DNA of 64,000 bases from an uncultured Hyphomicrobium sp. (GCF_902826555.1 NZ_CADEFI010000005.1:57187-121186), one strand, 5' to 3'. Counted from the stretch's first letter, positions 36,318-47,581 are shown. Numbers and translations: made by a program. The notes: a model not told the origin generated them from the letters alone.

Positions 36318-37475
36318 ATGCGTGTAATTTCCACCACTTCTGCCCTTTCCGAAACCTGCTCCAGACTCGCGGCCGGCGAATACGTCGCCGTCGATACCGA
36401 GTTCATGCGCGAGCAAACGTTCTGGCCCGATCTCTGCCTGGTCCAGCTTGCGGGGCCGCAGGAGGAGGTGATCGTCGACCCGCTCGCTGCGGACATCGAC
36501 TTGAAGCCCTTCTACGATCTGATGGCGGATCGACGCGTCGTGAAGGTGTTCCACGCCGCCCGCCAGGATATCGAGATCGTCTATTCGGAAGCCGGCCTCA
36601 TCCCCACGCCCATCTTCGACACCCAGATCGCCGCCATGGTCTGCGGCTTCGGCGAAAGCGTGAGCTACGTAAATCTCGTCAAGAAGGTCACCGGCCGCGA
36701 TCTCGACAAGAGCTCGCGCTTCACGGATTGGAGCCGGCGGCCGCTCTCCGAAAAGCAGCTCACCTACGCCATCGGCGACGTCACGCACCTGCGGGACATC
36801 TACGTCCACCTCAAATCCGAGCTCGAGGTCACGAACCGGGAATCCTGGCTCGACGAGGAGATGGCTGAATTGACGGCCCCGTCCACATACGAGAGCCATC
36901 CCGAAAACGCGTGGCAGCGCCTCAAGATGCGGGTGAAGAACCGCAAGGCGCTCGCCGTCCTGATCGAGCTGGCCGCCTGGCGGGAGCGCCTCGCGCAGGC
37001 GCAAGACGTCCCGCGCGGACGCATCTTGAGGGACGAAGCGCTTTACGACATTGCCAACCAGCAGCCGACCAGCCCGGACAAGCTTTCGGAGCTGCGGACC
37101 TTGAGCGACGGCTTCGCGCGCTCGCAGCGGGCGCGCGAGATCGTGGAGGTCGTCCAGCGCGGCCTAGAGCGCGACCCCAAGACGCTCCCGCCGATCCCGC
37201 ACAGCCAGCCCATGTCGGCGGAGGCGAACGCCACCATCGAGCTGTTGAGAGTGCTTCTCAAGGCATCGGCAGCCCGCCACCGCGTCGCGCCGCGCCTGAT
37301 TGCCGATTCCGACGATCTCGAGCGCATCGCCAGCGAGGCCGATCCGGATGTCGCGGCGTTGAAGGGATGGCGGCGCCAGTTGTTCGGTGAGGACGCTCTG
37401 AAATTGAAGCGCGGCGAGCTGGCCCTGACCCTCGCCAAGGGCGAGGTCCTCGCCATCGGCCTCCCCGAACACTGA
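36318..37475 (+). CDS. rnd: Ribonuclease D
   Basis: 385 aa from ATG 36318, the length expected for RNase D. A 3'-5' exonuclease that trims tRNA precursors and other structured RNAs. The DEDD residues are visible in VAVDTEFMRE, VVKVFHAARQDIEIV and LTYAIGDVTHLRDIY. Residues about 210-295 form the HRDC domain (ERLAQAQDVPRGRILRDEAL, LSELRTLSDGFARSQ), which binds RNA. The start is uncertain, as no clear ribosome site precedes it. It converges with the dnaJ-like gene. Confidence 0.93.
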   Translation: MRVISTTSALSETCSRLAAGEYVAVDTEFMREQTFWPDLCLVQLAGPQEEVIVDPLAADIDLKPFYDLMADRRVVKVFHAARQDIEIVYSEAGLIPTPIFDTQIAAMVCGFGESVSYVNLVKKVTGRDLDKSSRFTDWSRRPLSEKQLTYAIGDVTHLRDIYVHLKSELEVTNRESWLDEEMAELTAPSTYESHPENAWQRLKMRVKNRKALAVLIELAAWRERLAQAQDVPRGRILRDEALYDIANQQPTSPDKLSELRTLSDGFARSQRAREIVEVVQRGLERDPKTLPPIPHSQPMSAEANATIELLRVLLKASAARHRVAPRLIADSDDLERIASEADPDVAALKGWRRQLFGEDALKLKRGELALTLAKGEVLAIGLPEH

Positions 37476-37546
37476 CGCGGAGAACGGGCAGCAGACGCGG
37501 ACAGCCTCGTTGCCCGCAACGGTTGCGGCCTGACCGTTGTGTCTAT

Positions 37547-38443
37547 CTACTTCCGCGGATCGTATTTGTGCTTCTGCCGCCACTCGGACAGGAAGTACGA
37601 CAGCCCCTCGTCGATCTCGTCCGGCAGCACGATCCGCACCGTCACCAGCTCGTCGCCGGTCGCCCCCGTCGTCGCATTGCGCACGCCCTTGCCCTTGAGG
37701 CGCAGCACCTGAGCTGAACTCGTGCCCTTGGGTATCGTGAGCTGAACCCGCCCGCCGACGGTCGGCACTTCGACCTTCCCGCCAAGCACGGCCTCGTCGA
37801 TCGTGATCGGCACCTCGACCAGAATGTCGTCGCCTTGACGTCTGAAATCGCGGTGCCCGCGCACCCGGATTTCGACCAGCGCATCACCGGCTTCACCACC
37901 TGCGGCACCGGGTTCGCCTCTCCCGCGAAGCCGCAGCACCTGCCCGTCGGTGACACCTTCCGGAACGGTGAGGTCGAGAACGCCGTTGTCGGGCAGCGTC
38001 ACCCGCTTTTTCGCGCCCTGCACGGCCTCGAGAAAGTCCACCTCGAGCGTGTAGCGCACATCGCGTCCCGGCACGGAGAAACCGCCCCGCGGACCGCCTC
38101 GCCCGCCACCCGAAAAGATATCCGAGAACATGTCGCCGAAATCTTCGAAGATCGGCCCGCCTCGACCGCGCGCACCGGCACCGGCTCCCGCGCCTTGAGG
38201 CCGCCAGGTCGAGCGCCGCGGCTCGCCCGACGCGTCGATCTCGCCGGTGTCGTATTGCCGCCGGCGTTCGGGATCGCCGACGATGTCGTGCGCGGCCGTC
38301 ACCTTCTTGAAGCGCTCTTCTGCCACCTTCGACGGGTTGACGTCCGGGTGCAGCTCCTTGACGAGCTTGAGATAGGCCTTGCGGATCTGATCGTCCGTGG
38401 CGGTGTGCGTCACACCCAGGACTTGATAGGGATCGTCGGCCAT
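37547..38443 (-). CDS. DnaJ-family co-chaperone, CbpA type
   Basis: 298 aa from ATG 38443 (MADDPYQVLGV). The J domain (4-70) has the HPD motif in LVKELHPDVNPS and recruits a DnaK-type chaperone. A Gly/Phe-rich linker (about 85-125) follows, and then two beta-sandwich substrate domains (VRYTLEVDFLEAVQGAKKRVTLP, DDILVEVPITIDEAVLGGKVEVPT). There is no cysteine-rich zinc domain, so it is CbpA-like and not the main DnaJ. It lies between ppx and rnd and may be cotranscribed with ppx. Confidence 0.93.
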   Translation of the reverse strand: MADDPYQVLGVTHTATDDQIRKAYLKLVKELHPDVNPSKVAEERFKKVTAAHDIVGDPERRRQYDTGEIDASGEPRRSTWRPQGAGAGAGARGRGGPIFEDFGDMFSDIFSGGGRGGPRGGFSVPGRDVRYTLEVDFLEAVQGAKKRVTLPDNGVLDLTVPEGVTDGQVLRLRGRGEPGAAGGEAGDALVEIRVRGHRDFRRQGDDILVEVPITIDEAVLGGKVEVPTVGGRVQLTIPKGTSSAQVLRLKGKGVRNATTGATGDELVTVRIVLPDEIDEGLSYFLSEWRQKHKYDPRK

Positions 38444-38570
38444 AGTGGAGCTATATCCTGGAGCGCGTGAGACCGAGAAAGTTGATATTGGGACCGGCAG
38501 GACTTCGATAGATACGGGATATCGCCATCCCGAAGCCAGATCAAAACGCGTCGCGGAAGCCACACCCCCG

Positions 38571-40106
38571 TCAGGTCGAAAGCCGGATCTCCGGCTCGTG
38601 GGCAAGCAGCTCCGCCAGCACCGCGAAGCGGCGCCTCAATCGCTCCCCGTCGAGGGCGCTGTAAGCCTTGGGAATGCTGAGGACCAGCTTGGTTCCTTCA
38701 TAGAAAAGTTTGGTTTCGTCGATAACGCCCGGCATACCGATCGAGAGCATATGGGCCGCCCGGATGGCCGCGCCGATGATTTTGGCGCGCTTTTGCGCCC
38801 GTTTGCTGACCACGAGCTTGAGACGGGCCGAAAAGTCGTCCGGTTTGCCCTCGTCCGCGCCCACATGGCGATAGTAGACGGCGAGCGCGAGAAAGATACG
38901 TCCTGAATGATCGATGCCGGACAGCCCCGCATGCGCAATCACATTAAGGCTCTGTTCGCCACGATAGTCGGGATGCGCCCGCCAGCCGATATCGGATAAG
39001 AGGCAGGCCGCGTGCCTGAGGCGCCGGTCCTCGTCCGTCTCCTTGGGTCCACCCTCCTCGAACAGCGCATCCGTCCACGTGCAAAGCTCTTGCGCATGGA
39101 GCAGGGAGCGCGATTTCTGGCGCGCATAGTCCTCGCAGAACGAGAGCAGCGGATCCCTTTCCTGTTCGTGCGGCGGCATCAGGCTGAACAGCAATCCCTC
39201 GCGGATGCCGAACACCGAGAACACGACCTCCGACGGCGCAAGCGCTTCGAGCAGGCGCTCGAGCACGAGCGCGCCGAACGGCACCACGTCGCGCCGCGCC
39301 CGCGCCACGTCGTCCATGCCCGGCAGCGCCGAGACCTTTTTGGCGCGCCGCACGAACTGACAGAACTCGATGGCCTCCCGCGTCGGGATCGCATAGCCGT
39401 GCATGACCCGCAGCGGATAGTTGGTCTGCTCCATGTGCAGCTTGGCAAGCGCCCGCCACGTACCGCCGACGGCGTAGAACGGCCGCCCCCGCCCGTTCGT
39501 GAGCCATTTGATCTGCGCGATCTGCTCGTCGACGACCGGCAAGGCGCGCTCGATCTTGTTTCCGGTCTGGTCGATGAGACGCAGGCCCCCGAGCGGCAAC
39601 GTCGCCGCGTCGTTGAGCCGGTCTTTGTAGATGTCGATAACCTCGAGGCTGCCGCCGCCGAGATCGCCGGCAAGTCCGTCCGCACCCATGAAACCCATGC
39701 GGATTCCAAACGCGGCAAGCTGCGCCTCCTTGGCGCCGGAAAGCACCTCGATGGGCACGCCGACCACCGCCTGAGCCCGCTGGATGAAGCCTTGCCCGTC
39801 CACGGCATCCCGCACCGCGGCCGTTGCCAACACGCGCAGGTTCTTGACCTTGAGAACGCGCGCAATGGCGCGAAACCGGCGCAACGCCTCGAGGGCTCGC
39901 TCGACGCTTTCCTCGCCGAGATGCCCGGTGGACGCGATCGATTTGCCGAGCCCTGCCAGGACTTTTTCGTTGAAGAGCGGCAGCGCGGCCCGCACCGCAC
40001 CCTCGTACACCACGAGCCGCACCGAGTTCGACCCGATGTCGATCACGCCGAGCGGCTCGAGCTCCGTTGCCTTACCGCGCCCGCTGAACACCTGCGTCAA
40101 GCTCAC
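38571..40106 (-). CDS. ppx: Ppx/GppA family exopolyphosphatase
   Basis: 511 aa from GTG 40106; the exact start is uncertain since no ATG lies near the first conserved motif. It belongs to the ASKHA group that hydrolyses polyphosphate or pppGpp: VIDIGSNSVRLVVYE, VLSGAKEAQLAAFGI, GDLGGGSLEVIDI and GGLRLIDQ are present. The C-terminal helical region (FCEDYARQKSR, ACLLSDIGWRAHPDY) has the HD-like part seen in longer members. ppk lies 241 bp upstream on the same strand, so synthesis and breakdown of polyphosphate are encoded together. Confidence 0.93.
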   Translation of the reverse strand: MSLTQVFSGRGKATELEPLGVIDIGSNSVRLVVYEGAVRAALPLFNEKVLAGLGKSIASTGHLGEESVERALEALRRFRAIARVLKVKNLRVLATAAVRDAVDGQGFIQRAQAVVGVPIEVLSGAKEAQLAAFGIRMGFMGADGLAGDLGGGSLEVIDIYKDRLNDAATLPLGGLRLIDQTGNKIERALPVVDEQIAQIKWLTNGRGRPFYAVGGTWRALAKLHMEQTNYPLRVMHGYAIPTREAIEFCQFVRRAKKVSALPGMDDVARARRDVVPFGALVLERLLEALAPSEVVFSVFGIREGLLFSLMPPHEQERDPLLSFCEDYARQKSRSLLHAQELCTWTDALFEEGGPKETDEDRRLRHAACLLSDIGWRAHPDYRGEQSLNVIAHAGLSGIDHSGRIFLALAVYYRHVGADEGKPDDFSARLKLVVSKRAQKRAKIIGAAIRAAHMLSIGMPGVIDETKLFYEGTKLVLSIPKAYSALDGERLRRRFAVLAELLAHEPEIRLST

Positions 40107-40347
40107 CGCGACCTGCCTGAAATGCGAGCGTATCCGATTGCAGAGGACGAACCGCAAATCGCGCTCTGAATCATGCGTTTAGAACGTTACTCACGCGACA
40201 CCCTGATAGGGTGTGACGGGCCGCGGGTCTAGTGCGAACGTGGAGAAAATCTACCGCGAGTTGCGGCTCGGCACCGAGCCGTTCCGCTCTTGCGAAAGGC
40301 CCTGACAAGCCCATGATACCATGGCTCTTTTTACGATGGCGGGCCGG

Positions 40348-42540
40348 CTAGTCCTTTTGCAGGAAATCGAACCGCGGCGGAAAATGCTCTTTCAGCGCCT
40401 GCCCGCGCCCCGAGAGCGACGGGTTTGTCATGAAGTATTTGTGCGCATTGAAAGGCTCTTCGCCGGGCCCCGGCACGATCCGCGCCGACGACCCGTCCGC
40501 CTTGATCTCCCAGCTCTGCTGGTTGTCCTTGAGATTGGCCACCATGATCTGATCGAGCACCTGCTCGAGCACCGTCGCATTCTTGATCGGCACCATGGCC
40601 TCGACACGCCGGTCGAGATTGCGGGGCATCATGTCCGCCGAGCTGATGTAGACGGCCGCCTTCGGCGAAGGCAGCCCCTCTCCCTGGCCGAAGCAGTACA
40701 TGCGCGCATGCTCCAGGAAGCGCCCGATGATGCTTTTCACTCGAATGTTCTCCGAAAGCCCCGGAATCCCGGGCCGGAGACAGCACACGCCGCGCACCAC
40801 GAGATCGATCTCGACGCCTGCTTGGCTTGCCTCGTAGAGCGCACAGATGATCTGGCTGTCCACGAGCGAGTTCATTTTCATCCAGATGGCACCGGGACGG
40901 CCAGCCTTCACGTGCGCGACCTCCTGGTGAATATGATCCAGAATCCGCTGCCGGATGCCGCGCGGGCTCGCCGCCATGCTTTCGAGCTCCGCCGGCTCGC
41001 CGTATCCGGTGACGAAGTTCAAGACTCGCGTCACGTCGCGCGCGATCGCCGGATCCGTCGTGAAGAGCGAGAGGTCCGTATAGATACGCGCAGTCTGCAC
41101 ATGATAGTTGCCCGTCCCGATGTGGCAGTAGGTGACGAGCTCCGAGTTTTCGCGCCGTACGATCTGGCCGAGCTTGGCATGCGTCTTGAGCTCGATGAAT
41201 CCATAGACGACGTGCACGCCCGACTTTTCGAGGTCGCGCGCCCAACGGATATTGGCCGCCTCGTCGAAGCGCGCCTTGAGTTCCACCACCGCCGTCACCG
41301 ACTTGCCGGCTTCCACCGCTTCCTTGAGGGCTTGCACGATCGGGCTATCGCGTCCGGTGCGGTAGAGCGTCCACTTGATGGCCATGACGTTGGGATCCGC
41401 CACCGCCTGGCGCAGGAACTGCACCACCACGTCGAAGCTCTCGTAAGGATGGTGGACGATGATGTCCTTCTTGCTGATGGCCGCGAAGCAGTCGCCGTTG
41501 AATTCCCTGATGCGTTCCGGAAAACGCGGATTGTAGGTCTTGAACACGAGATCCGGTCGATCGGCGACGATCAGCTGGGCGGTATCGGCGAGACCCAGCA
41601 GGCCTTCCTTGAGAAAGACGGACTCCTCCCCGACCTCGAGTTCGTCGATGACGAACTTTCTGAGCCGGTCGGGCATGCGTGCGTCGAGTTCGAGCCGGAT
41701 CACATGCCCGCGGCGGCGGCGCTTGAGAAGCGTCTCGAACGAGCGCACCAGATCCTCGGCTTCCTCCTGCAGCTCGACGTCGCTGTCGCGCAGCACGCGG
41801 AACGCACCTTGGCTCTCGACGTCGAAGCCCGGAAACAACTCGGAGATGAACATGCCGATCATCTCTTCGAGCTGAATGAAGCGTAACCGGCTGGCCTTGG
41901 CGGCGTCATCCGTCCTGAGGCGAATGAAGCGCTCGAGCTGACTCGGAATAGGTATGAGCCCGCTCATCGCCTTTGCATCGCTCTTGCGTTGCATCCAGAC
42001 GACCATCGTCAGACCGAGATTCGGGATGAACGGAAACGGGTGCGCCGGATCGACGGCGATCGGCGTCAGGATGGGAAACACGTGGCTCATGAAAAGCTGC
42101 TCGAGCCAAGCCGTTTCCAGTTTGGAGAGCATCTCCGGCTCGACGATCTCGATGCCCGCGGCCGCCATGTCGGCTTTAACGTCGTTCCAGCACTCCTGCT
42201 TGTCGGCAACCAGCTTGGCGGCAAAGCGGTTGATCTCGACCAGCTGCTGTTTGGGCGTCAGCCCGTCCTGGGTGAGTGTCGTCACGCCCGCTGCGATCTG
42301 CCCATAGATGCCGGCCGCACGCACCATGTAGAACTCGTCGAGGTTCGACGCCGAGATGGATAGAAACCGCAGGCGCTCCAGGACCGGGTGGTTCTTGTTC
42401 TGGGCTTCCTCGAGCACGCGCCGGTTGAACTGCAACCACGAAAGCTCACGGTTGTAGAAGCGGGCCGCGCCTTCCGGAACCGGCGTGGCAGGCGCCGACG
42501 CGCGAGCATCCGTCTTCAGCTTTCCCTTTGCGGAAACCAT
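40348..42540 (-). CDS. ppk1: Polyphosphate kinase 1
   Basis: 730 aa from ATG 42540, with AGGACAGAG upstream. It polymerises the terminal phosphate of ATP into polyphosphate. N-terminal [20 protein letters not shown] and [16 protein letters not shown] are the family opening; the two catalytic histidines lie in ELKTHAKL and [20 protein letters not shown]. The end [19 protein letters not shown] is also typical. The longer frame upstream overlaps hdaA and is not used. hdaA lies 68 bp upstream; ppx is the next gene downstream. Confidence 0.97.
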   Translation of the reverse strand: MVSAKGKLKTDARASAPATPVPEGAARFYNRELSWLQFNRRVLEEAQNKNHPVLERLRFLSISASNLDEFYMVRAAGIYGQIAAGVTTLTQDGLTPKQQLVEINRFAAKLVADKQECWNDVKADMAAAGIEIVEPEMLSKLETAWLEQLFMSHVFPILTPIAVDPAHPFPFIPNLGLTMVVWMQRKSDAKAMSGLIPIPSQLERFIRLRTDDAAKASRLRFIQLEEMIGMFISELFPGFDVESQGAFRVLRDSDVELQEEAEDLVRSFETLLKRRRRGHVIRLELDARMPDRLRKFVIDELEVGEESVFLKEGLLGLADTAQLIVADRPDLVFKTYNPRFPERIREFNGDCFAAISKKDIIVHHPYESFDVVVQFLRQAVADPNVMAIKWTLYRTGRDSPIVQALKEAVEAGKSVTAVVELKARFDEAANIRWARDLEKSGVHVVYGFIELKTHAKLGQIVRRENSELVTYCHIGTGNYHVQTARIYTDLSLFTTDPAIARDVTRVLNFVTGYGEPAELESMAASPRGIRQRILDHIHQEVAHVKAGRPGAIWMKMNSLVDSQIICALYEASQAGVEIDLVVRGVCCLRPGIPGLSENIRVKSIIGRFLEHARMYCFGQGEGLPSPKAAVYISSADMMPRNLDRRVEAMVPIKNATVLEQVLDQIMVANLKDNQQSWEIKADGSSARIVPGPGEEPFNAHKYFMTNPSLSGRGQALKEHFPPRFDFLQKD

Positions 42541-42608
42541 CTTCTCTGTCCTGCGGTCTGTTCTTGTTCTCGAAAAGAGCCCACGTATCACAACACTATG
42601 ATGACAGT

Positions 42609-43337
42609 TTAGTTCGTATCCCCAGCCTCGGTCGCACTTCCGTCTTCCGGTTCGGCGACGGCCCCCAACGCGGCTGCCGCAATCGTGCGCGTGACCTTGC
42701 GTTGCATGGCCAGCGACAGCCGGTCGCAGACGGCGACCACCTTGAGCGCCGCATCCATCGAGCGGTCCATATGCAGAGCAAGGTAGGCGATGACGTGCGG
42801 CTCGACCGCGAGCTGGCGGTCGGAAAACAGCTTCACCAGCACCGAGCGGATGAGCGCTTCGTCCGGCGCCTCGATCATCACCGGCGGGATGGCCCTGAGG
42901 CGCGATCTCAGATCCGGCAATGCGATCTCGATCTCGCCGGGCGCCGCGCGGGACGTGAGCAGGATCGAGCCTGCCTTCTCGCGCGCAAGATTGAGGAGAT
43001 GAAATAACACTTGCTCGCTGCCGATACCGCGATCGACATCCTCGACCACGAGCGTCCGCCGCTCCTCGAACAGTCGAACCGCCGACTCGTCGAGACGCTG
43101 CGCCGCCACGAGAAGGGCCTGCGAGCGCAGACGCCAAACGTTGGCCAAGTGGCTTTTCCCCGCGCCCGCCGGCCCAACGACCAATGCCGCTGGGAGCGGC
43201 CAGCCGGGCCATCCATCGACAAGATCCACCGCCGCCGCATTGGATCGGCTGACCAGAAAGTCTTCGGCCTCCTGCGCCTGTCGGTGCGGCAACGCGAGCA
43301 CCAGCTGCTCGGGCTCTGCTTTGGCTCGGAGCGTCAT
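42609..43337 (-). CDS. hdaA: DnaA-related protein HdaA
   Basis: 242 aa. A DnaA AAA-like domain without DnaA's DNA-binding end, as in Hda, which promotes hydrolysis of DnaA-ATP with the sliding clamp. [10 protein letters not shown] near the N-terminus fits the clamp-binding motif of Hda; the P-loop is [15 protein letters not shown] and the Walker B area is [10 protein letters not shown]. Sensor-type segments include [13 protein letters not shown]. The start overlaps the stop of the PerM-like gene (ATGA), so the pair is coupled, an arrangement usual in this group. Confidence 0.9.
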   Translation of the reverse strand: MTLRAKAEPEQLVLALPHRQAQEAEDFLVSRSNAAAVDLVDGWPGWPLPAALVVGPAGAGKSHLANVWRLRSQALLVAAQRLDESAVRLFEERRTLVVEDVDRGIGSEQVLFHLLNLAREKAGSILLTSRAAPGEIEIALPDLRSRLRAIPPVMIEAPDEALIRSVLVKLFSDRQLAVEPHVIAYLALHMDRSMDAALKVVAVCDRLSLAMQRKVTRTIAAAALGAVAEPEDGSATEAGDTN

Positions 43338-44416
43338 GACTGCGCTCCCGGCGCGGCCGGCGCACCCCGATACACCGGGCTCTTGAGATAGACGTCGAGC
43401 GCAAAGCGGATGACCACGCCAAGCGCGGCCGCGAGCGGAACGGCCACCAGCGTGCCGACGATCCCGAAAAGATAGCTGAAGACGAACAGTGCAAAGATCA
43501 GCCACACCGGGTGCAGTCCGATCTTGGAGCCGACAATGGTGGGGCTGAGAAACCCGGCATCGAGCGCCTGCGCACTGAGAAACACGCCGACGACGAGCAT
43601 GATCGGCACCATCTCGGGCCAGAACTGGATTACCGCAACCGCAGTGGCGGTCATGAAACCCAACGCCCAGCCGACGAACGGAACGAACGCCAGAAGCCCC
43701 GTCACGACACCGATCAGAAGCCCGTAGTTGAGTCCGATCGCCGACAGCGTCACCGCGTAGTAGATGCCGAGAATGATACACACCGTTCCCTGGCCGCGCA
43801 CGAAGGCCGCGACCGCGTCGTTCATATCGGATGCCAGCGTGCGGATCGAATCCGCATGGTCTCTCGGCAACCACCCGTCGACCTTCTCGAGCATCGGATG
43901 CCAATCCACCAGCAGATAGAAAACGACCAGCGGCGTAACCAGGACCAAAGCAAAAAAGTTGACGATCGCGAGACTGCGATCCCAGATCGAGCTCGCCGCC
44001 CACCCGGCCAGACTCGCCCAGTTGGCCGCAAGCGCATCCGACGCACGGGCGATCTGCGCATCGAGGCTCCCGACCCCCGGACCCAGCCGCTCGTGCGCCC
44101 AGGCGTCGATCGCGGTGCGCAGCCTCGTGAGCTCGCCGGGAAGCGCCGCCGCCAGATCCTGAGCCTGCGCGAGGATAACCGGCACGATGAGCACCAGGGC
44201 TGCCACAACGATCACGGCCAGTGAAACGACGATCAAAAGCGATGCCACGATCCGGTTGAGACCGAGCGCCACGAGCCTATCCGCAAGCGGACTCAGAAAG
44301 TAAGCGATAGCGACGCCGGCGACGAACGGCAGCAGGATATCCTTCAGCACCGCGATCATGAGGATCAGCAGCAACGACGCCGTCACCCAGAACAGAACCT
44401 GCCGCTCGGCGCGCAT
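43334..44416 (-). CDS. AI-2E/PerM family transporter
   Basis: 360 aa, multi-spanning membrane protein with about eight hydrophobic segments ([89 protein letters not shown]). The central soluble loop ([17 protein letters not shown]) and [13 protein letters not shown] are typical. Family members are named for autoinducer-2 export, but the substrate of this one is unknown. It overlaps hdaA by 4 bp and follows the CDP-alcohol transferase. Confidence 0.9.
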   Translation of the reverse strand: MRAERQVLFWVTASLLLILMIAVLKDILLPFVAGVAIAYFLSPLADRLVALGLNRIVASLLIVVSLAVIVVAALVLIVPVILAQAQDLAAALPGELTRLRTAIDAWAHERLGPGVGSLDAQIARASDALAANWASLAGWAASSIWDRSLAIVNFFALVLVTPLVVFYLLVDWHPMLEKVDGWLPRDHADSIRTLASDMNDAVAAFVRGQGTVCIILGIYYAVTLSAIGLNYGLLIGVVTGLLAFVPFVGWALGFMTATAVAVIQFWPEMVPIMLVVGVFLSAQALDAGFLSPTIVGSKIGLHPVWLIFALFVFSYLFGIVGTLVAVPLAAALGVVIRFALDVYLKSPVYRGAPAAPGAQS

Positions 44417-44470
44417 GGCCTTCCTCGTCTCCGCTCGTCGGCAGACTTCGCGTCGCCGCCCGGGGGGACT

Positions 44471-45034
44471 TTACCCAGACATATGCCGAAGCCAAGCACG
44501 CAGATACGCCGCAAGCGAGGCGATCGTAAGTACGCCCGCAATCCACACCAGCGCGATGCGCGGCGTCTCGAGGCCGAGGCCAAACCCATCGTCTGCAAGC
44601 ACCGTTGCCGCGAGCACGATCTGCGCCACCGTATTGGCCTTGCTGACGACGAGCGGCGCGATCCGCACCGGATGATCGAGCAGCCAAGCCAGCATGACGC
44701 CGAGAACGATAAGGATATCACGTGAGACCACGGCGATGACGAGCCACGACGGCAGCGCGTCCAAGACACCGAGCGCGACGAAAATCGAGACGATGAGAAG
44801 CTTGTCGGCCAAAGGATCGAGATAGGCGCCGAGCTCTGTCGCAAGGCCGAAACGCTTGGCGATGAAGCCGTCCACGGCGTCCGACACGCCGGCGAGCACG
44901 AAGGCGAAAAAGGCAAGCTGCGTCTGCCCGGAAACCAGGAGCCAGAACACGACGGGCACCAGAATGACCCGTCCGAGCGTAATGAGGTTCGGGATGTTCA
45001 AGTGTCGGGGGCCTGAGACGCGAAGCACAACCAT
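44471..45034 (-). CDS. CDP-alcohol phosphatidyltransferase family protein
   Basis: 187 aa. The catalytic signature DxxDGxxA(K)R...GxxxDxxxD is complete in SDAVDGFIAKRFGLATELG followed by AYLDPLADK. Several membrane segments (VILVPVVFWLLVS, AFFAFVLAGV, LLIVSIFVALGV, LTIASLAAYL). It is PgsA-like in length and begins HLNIPNLITLGRVILVP, as phosphatidylglycerophosphate or cardiolipin synthases of this class do; which head group it uses is uncertain. It acts at the inner membrane in phospholipid synthesis. It lies 54 bp upstream of the PerM-like gene. Confidence 0.9.
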   Translation of the reverse strand: MVVLRVSGPRHLNIPNLITLGRVILVPVVFWLLVSGQTQLAFFAFVLAGVSDAVDGFIAKRFGLATELGAYLDPLADKLLIVSIFVALGVLDALPSWLVIAVVSRDILIVLGVMLAWLLDHPVRIAPLVVSKANTVAQIVLAATVLADDGFGLGLETPRIALVWIAGVLTIASLAAYLRAWLRHMSG

Positions 45035-45142
45035 AGTTCAGTTTATCCCGGCTGGCCTTGTAACGAACAGACCCAATTTACGCCGGAAGCTCCCCTCGAA
45101 TATTGAGATTAAAGGCTTTTTTATAGAGACGACGTCGTAACA

Positions 45143-46276
45143 CTAGTATCCGGAGCGCAGAGTCCAGTATCCGCCTTCGCCCGTCAGGGTGAGGCCCTGC
45201 CGCGAAAATGCCGCGGAAAGCGCTTCGCCACCGCCTGGATAGCGGACCGAGACATCCGCCGTGCGGGCTGAAACGACGCCGATCCTGACGTCATCTACAC
45301 CCGGAAGATCGAGGATCCGGCCGCGCAGATCGTTCCACTCGTCGGGGCTCGTGAAGGCAACCGACATGTGCACCTCGCCACCACCGCCGGCGAACCCGCC
45401 GCCCGTTCCGTGGCCGAAATTGCCGCCCTGCGCCTCCTCCAACTTGGCGACCTTCCAGCGCCCCTCGAGCACGCCCTGCGTGATCACCGCCGCAAGCTCC
45501 ATGGTATAGCCGACGTCGCCGTCCGCCACCTTGTAGGCGCGCCGCCAGGAGACGAGCCCGGCCGCATCGATGCCCGCCAGCGTCACATTGAGTTCCTTAC
45601 CGCCCTCCTGTACCTCCGCAATGGCAAACAGGACGTAATCGGCCTTGTATTCGCCGGTCAGGACCCGCTCCACGCTATCGTCGCCGTTGAGCGCAGCCAC
45701 GATGGTATCCTCGTGAATGACGGGAAGCAGCGACTCAACCTTGACCGGCGTCAGCGTGTTCTCGAGGTCGAGCCCCTTCCACACCTGCGCCCAGCTCCCG
45801 CTCGCCGCGCGGTAGTGCAGGCTGCCCTCCTTGCCTTCCGCCGTTACCGGCACCAGCACCATGCGCGGCGCTTGGTCCTCGACGAACGGCACCCCCTCGC
45901 GCGAAAGCAGATCGCGGATCGCATCCGCTTGGAATGAGAAGTCGAGGCTTGCGATGTAGCGCGTGCTCGAATTCTGCTCCGAGCGCACGGCGACGCCATC
46001 GATGTAGTTGGCGGCCTGGACCGCCTTCAGATGGTCGAGCCGGTTGTATGCCGTCACCGGCACGAGCCGCTTGAGCAACGCCCCGAGCGCCGCCTGCTGG
46101 CCGTCGGCAAGGGCCTTCTCCTTGGCCGCCACGGCGTCCTTGGCCGTCGCCTCCACGGGATAGTTGGCGACCGTGAAAACCTTGCTCGCGGCTGCGGCAG
46201 CCTGTTGCGGCATACCCGGCGCGAGCACCCAAAGGGCACCTGCGATCACAAGAGAAATCCGGGGAAGTGCCGTCAC
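45143..46276 (-). CDS. DUF2066 domain-containing secreted protein
   Basis: 377 aa. Signal peptide (ISLVIAGALWVLAPGMPQQAAAA), then the DUF2066 core KVFTVANYPVEATAKDAVAAKEKALADGQQAALGALLKRLVP (read as a series of segments) and FSFQADAIRDLLSREGVPFV. A Gly/His-rich linker (GGNFGHGTGGGFAGGGG) near residue 300 joins a small C-terminal domain (VAFTSPDEWNDLRGRILDLPGV), perhaps a ferredoxin-like fold. The family is of unknown function. It diverges from purM. Confidence 0.85.
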   Translation of the reverse strand: MTALPRISLVIAGALWVLAPGMPQQAAAAASKVFTVANYPVEATAKDAVAAKEKALADGQQAALGALLKRLVPVTAYNRLDHLKAVQAANYIDGVAVRSEQNSSTRYIASLDFSFQADAIRDLLSREGVPFVEDQAPRMVLVPVTAEGKEGSLHYRAASGSWAQVWKGLDLENTLTPVKVESLLPVIHEDTIVAALNGDDSVERVLTGEYKADYVLFAIAEVQEGGKELNVTLAGIDAAGLVSWRRAYKVADGDVGYTMELAAVITQGVLEGRWKVAKLEEAQGGNFGHGTGGGFAGGGGEVHMSVAFTSPDEWNDLRGRILDLPGVDDVRIGVVSARTADVSVRYPGGGEALSAAFSRQGLTLTGEGGYWTLRSGY

Positions 46277-46388
46277 ATCGATCCTCCAGCGTCCTTGTCC
46301 CGTTGCCGACCCGCCTGCGAGCTGGTAGGAGGCCCCATCACCCGTTCACATTCGGGCGAAAGTAGGGATCCACCCCTTCCGAGGTCCA

Positions 46389-47519
46389 ATGAGCCAGCCA
46401 GCGGACGGCCCAGCCAGGCCGATCACTTATCGCGATTCAGGCGTAGACATAGACGCCGGCAATGCCCTCGTCGAGGCAATCAAGGGTATCGCGCGGTCGA
46501 CGTCGCGCGCCGGCGCCGACGCCGCTCTCGGCGGGTTCGGCGGCCTGTTCGACCTCAAGCGTGCCGGCTTCCGCGATCCGATCCTGGTCGCGGCCAATGA
46601 CGGCGTCGGCACCAAGCTCAGGATCGCCATCGACACCGGCCGCCACGCCACCATCGGCATCGACCTCGTCGCCATGTGCGTCAACGACCTCGTGGTGCAG
46701 GGAGCCGAGCCGCTCTTCTTTCTCGACTACTTTGCCGTCGGCAAGCTCGACGTGGAGACCGCACGCGCCGTCGTCGCCGGCATCGGCGATGGCTGCAAGC
46801 AGGCCGGCTGCGCTCTGATCGGCGGCGAGACGGCCGAGATGCCGGGCCACTACCAAGGCGGCGACTACGACCTCGCGGGTTTTGCGGTCGGCGCCGTCGA
46901 GCGCGGCGAGATCTTGCCTCGCCCGGACATCGTGATCGGCGACGTCATCATCGGCTTGCCGTCATCGGGCGTGCACTCGAACGGTTATTCGCTTGTGCGC
47001 CGCCTTGCTGCCGAGGAGAAGCTAGGCTGGGACGCACCCGCCCCGTTCGCACCCGAGTTGAGCCTCGCCGACGCGCTGCTGACACCGACCCGCATCTACG
47101 TGAAGCCGGTCCTTGCGGCACTGGAGGCGACCGGCGGCGCCATGGACGGACCGATCAAGGCGCTGGCCCACATCACGGGCGGCGGCCTTTCCGAGAACCT
47201 GCCGCGCGTGCTTCCGCCGACCGTCGCCGCTGCCGTCGATCTGACCAGCTGGCGCGCACCGTCCGTATTCGGCTGGCTGGCCAAAGCCGGACACCTGCCC
47301 GAGACCGAGATGCTGCGCACGTTCAACTGCGGCATCGGCATGATTGCCGTCGTCGCCAAAAATGAAGCCGACGGCCTCGTGCGCCTCCTGCACGAATGGG
47401 GCGAGGCGCCTGTTGTCATCGGCGAGATCACGGCACCCACGGGCGAGCGAAGCTCCGCCAAGGGCAAGGGCGACGCCTGGGCCGTCACCTACGAGGGCGC
47501 GCTGAAGTACACGGGCTAG
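46389..47519 (+). CDS. purM: Phosphoribosylformylglycinamidine cyclo-ligase
   Basis: 376 aa. AIR synthetase, step five of purine synthesis. Motifs: [13 protein letters not shown] near the N-terminus, [50 protein letters not shown] (in pieces), [13 protein letters not shown] and [14 protein letters not shown]. The C-terminal half with [19 protein letters not shown] completes the family. The next gene, a cytochrome, starts 62 bp after the stop, and purN follows on the same strand. Confidence 0.97.
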   Translation: MSQPADGPARPITYRDSGVDIDAGNALVEAIKGIARSTSRAGADAALGGFGGLFDLKRAGFRDPILVAANDGVGTKLRIAIDTGRHATIGIDLVAMCVNDLVVQGAEPLFFLDYFAVGKLDVETARAVVAGIGDGCKQAGCALIGGETAEMPGHYQGGDYDLAGFAVGAVERGEILPRPDIVIGDVIIGLPSSGVHSNGYSLVRRLAAEEKLGWDAPAPFAPELSLADALLTPTRIYVKPVLAALEATGGAMDGPIKALAHITGGGLSENLPRVLPPTVAAAVDLTSWRAPSVFGWLAKAGHLPETEMLRTFNCGIGMIAVVAKNEADGLVRLLHEWGEAPVVIGEITAPTGERSSAKGKGDAWAVTYEGALKYTG

Positions 47520-47581
47520 ACTCGCGGCCAAGCGCAAGCCCGGATATACCGGCTCCGAGGCACCCACAGCGGATAACGCCC

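Noticed and set aside
40197..40281. Two hairpins (ACACCCT/AGGGTGT and CGGCTCGG/CCGAGCCG) between ppk1 and ppx
   Set aside because: No T-run follows on the transcribed strand and no known RNA class fits; left as ordinary intergenic structure.
40321..41886. 521-codon open frame opposite ppk1
   Set aside because: Covered by the clearly recognisable ppk1 catalytic region; no own start signals.
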